From positions 124,001 to 188,000 of the forward strand of contig NZ_JACBFY010000006.1 in the NCBI RefSeq assembly GCF_021401245.1: a DNA stretch of 64,000 nt, given 5' to 3'. Under the pieces are notes generated by a model. That model was not told the origin of the DNA. It worked only from the letters and a program-made list of their open reading frames with translations, and made no database searches. Each line of letters starts with the position of its first letter. Position 1 is the first letter of the stretch. A program made the position numbers and the translations under genes. Source of the stretch: Pseudacidovorax sp. NFM-22. Lineage in GTDB: Bacteria; Pseudomonadota; Gammaproteobacteria; Burkholderiales; Burkholderiaceae_C. Positions 62,940 to 64,000 of this stretch are shown one piece after another.

Positions 62940-63824
62940 CTAAAGCTCCGTCCTCAGCGTCCAGAGCTCAGGGAACAGCACCACGTCCAGCATCTTGCGC
63001 AGGTAGCTCACCCCGCCGGTGCCGCCAGTGCCGCGCTTGAAGCCGATCACCCGCTCCACCGTCGTCACATGGCGGAAGCGCCAGAGGCGGAAGGCGTCCT
63101 CGATGTCGGTGAGCTTCTCGCCCAGCTGGTACAGGTCCCAGTGCGCCTTCGGGTCGCGGTAGACCGTGAGCCAGGCCTCCTGGACGGCCTCGCTCGCGGT
63201 GTAGGGCTGGGTCCAGTCGCGCTCGAGCTTGTCGGCCGGAATGGCGAGGCCCTCGCGGGCCATCAGTCGCAGGGTCTCGTCGTAGAGCGAAGGGCGGCGC
63301 CATGCGGCGTCCACCATGGCCAACAGGTGCGGCCGGTGGGCATGCGGCTTGAGCATGGCGGCGTTCTTGTTGCCCAGCGCGAACTCGATGCAGCGGTACT
63401 GCGCGCTCTGGAAGCCGCTGGAATTGGCCAGGTAGGGCCGCATGGCGGTGTACTCGGGCGGCGTCATGGTCGAGAGCACCGTCCACGCGCCCACCAGCTG
63501 CTCCATGATGCGTGTCACCCGCGCCAGCATCTTGAAGGCCTCGGGCTTGGTGTTCTCGCTCGGGTTGGCGATGGCCGCCGTGGCGGCCGTCAGCTCGTGC
63601 AGCATGAGCTTCATCCACAGCTCGCTGGTCTGGTGCTGAATGATGAACAGCAGCTCGTCATGCGTGGGCGACAGCGGATGCTGGGCGCTCAGGATCTCGT
63701 CGAGGTGAAGGTAGTCGCCGTAGCTCATCGACTGGCTGAAGTCGAGCTGGGCCTTTTCTTCATGGACGATCTGTTCGGGCAGTGCTCCGCCCTCCGCCGG
63801 GCCGGCGGATGTCGAGGAATTCAT
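62940..63824 (-). CDS. kynA: Tryptophan 2,3-dioxygenase
   Basis: Heme enzyme that opens the indole ring of tryptophan to N-formylkynurenine, first step of the kynurenine pathway. 294 residues from ATG 63824. Family segments [56 protein letters not shown] and [22 protein letters not shown] (with the heme-ligand His) are all present. 25 bp after an aromatic aminotransferase gene on the same strand. Confidence 0.95.
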   Translation of the reverse strand: MNSSTSAGPAEGGALPEQIVHEEKAQLDFSQSMSYGDYLHLDEILSAQHPLSPTHDELLFIIQHQTSELWMKLMLHELTAATAAIANPSENTKPEAFKMLARVTRIMEQLVGAWTVLSTMTPPEYTAMRPYLANSSGFQSAQYRCIEFALGNKNAAMLKPHAHRPHLLAMVDAAWRRPSLYDETLRLMAREGLAIPADKLERDWTQPYTASEAVQEAWLTVYRDPKAHWDLYQLGEKLTDIEDAFRLWRFRHVTTVERVIGFKRGTGGTGGVSYLRKMLDVVLFPELWTLRTEL

Positions 63825-63849
63825 CGCAAGGCTCCTGGGAGGGGTGGGG

Positions 63850-64000
63850 TCAGTCCAGCACGGCGGCCATGGCCTGGGCGACGTAGGCCACGTTCTTGGT
63901 CGACAGGCCGGCGATGCACATGCGGCCCGAGCGCACCAGGTACACCGCATGCTCTTCGCGCAGGCGGTCCACCTGCTCGGGCGTGAGGCCCGTGTAGCTG
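63850..64000 (-). CDS. Aromatic amino acid aminotransferase, C-terminal end (partial)
   Basis: Runs off the right edge; only the last 49 residues and the stop are present. The segment [20 protein letters not shown] followed by [21 protein letters not shown] matches the C-terminal domain of the AspC/TyrB family, with the substrate-binding arginine in SGRMCIAG. Being next to kynA it may act on tryptophan, phenylalanine or tyrosine. Confidence 0.85.
   Translation of the reverse strand, partial: SYTGLTPEQVDRLREEHAVYLVRSGRMCIAGLSTKNVAYVAQAMAAVLD

Overview
The window is a gene-dense, high-GC piece of a betaproteobacterial chromosome. Gene content and order fit the order Burkholderiales, most likely family Comamonadaceae: rpmF-plsX-fab next to rpoE-rseA-mucB-mucD, lepA-lepB-rnc-era-recO-pdxJ-acpS, fimV-truA-trpFBA-accD, leuCDB, and sdhCDAB-sdhE-gltA next to a GntR regulator and mdh. 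This placement comes from recognising protein families and synteny by eye; no database search was made. Almost everything is core genome. I see no phage, insertion sequence, CRISPR array, rRNA or tRNA.

Layout. (1) 1-5.9 kb, plus strand: L32 and the fatty-acid initiation and elongation genes (plsX, fabH, fabD, fabG, acpP, fabF). (2) 6-10.4 kb: a small YgfX-like membrane protein, the envelope-stress sigma factor RpoE with anti-sigma RseA and MucB, and the DegP-type protease MucD. (3) 10.4-11 kb: a 558-bp gap holding a candidate small RNA. (4) 11-19.2 kb: lepA, lepB, a DUF4845 protein, rnc, era, recO, pdxJ, acpS and nagZ. (5) 19.2-22.6 kb: a 161-bp palindromic repeat, a DUF167 protein, lysS, a Lon-substrate-binding-domain protein and a YggT protein. 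(6) 22.7-27.4 kb, minus strand: an iron-uptake pair (TonB-dependent siderophore receptor plus a fused PepSY/flavodoxin-reductase) behind a Fur-box-like palindrome. (7) 27.4-36.4 kb, minus strand: accD, trpA, trpB, trpF, truA, fimV and asd, with a candidate threonine/isoleucine-rich leader peptide before asd. (8) 36.6-41.2 kb, minus strand: leuB, leuD, leuC, a LysR regulator and an entericidin-type lipoprotein. (9) 41.3-58.9 kb: a TCA-cycle cluster (gltA, sdhE, sdhBADC, a GntR regulator, mdh, trans-aconitate methyltransferase, a CitE-like lyase, acnB, acnA), interrupted by a stress-type flavin protein and an XRE regulator divergent from a four-helix membrane protein. (10) 59-64 kb: feoA-feoB and a Cys-rich membrane peptide, an FAD monooxygenase, tryptophan 2,3-dioxygenase, and the C-terminal end of an aromatic aminotransferase running off the window.

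How the genes work together. Regions 1, 2 and 4 form one long same-strand stretch linking membrane-lipid synthesis, envelope-stress control, protein export and RNA processing. AcpS (region 4) loads the ACP made in region 1. Region 9 gathers citrate synthase, both aconitases, succinate dehydrogenase, malate dehydrogenase and an enzyme that removes the aconitase by-product trans-aconitate, with a GntR-type operator between regulator and mdh. Iron supply (receptor/reductase pair, feoAB) feeds the iron-sulfur enzymes.

I did not find a clearly new multi-gene system. The most interesting unexplained signals are non-coding: the asd leader peptide (36442-36543), the small-RNA candidate (10869-10933), the palindromic repeat at 19159-19319, the double palindrome and terminator in front of the siderophore receptor, a GntR operator at 47453-47474 and a 21-bp operator palindrome at 55547-55567.
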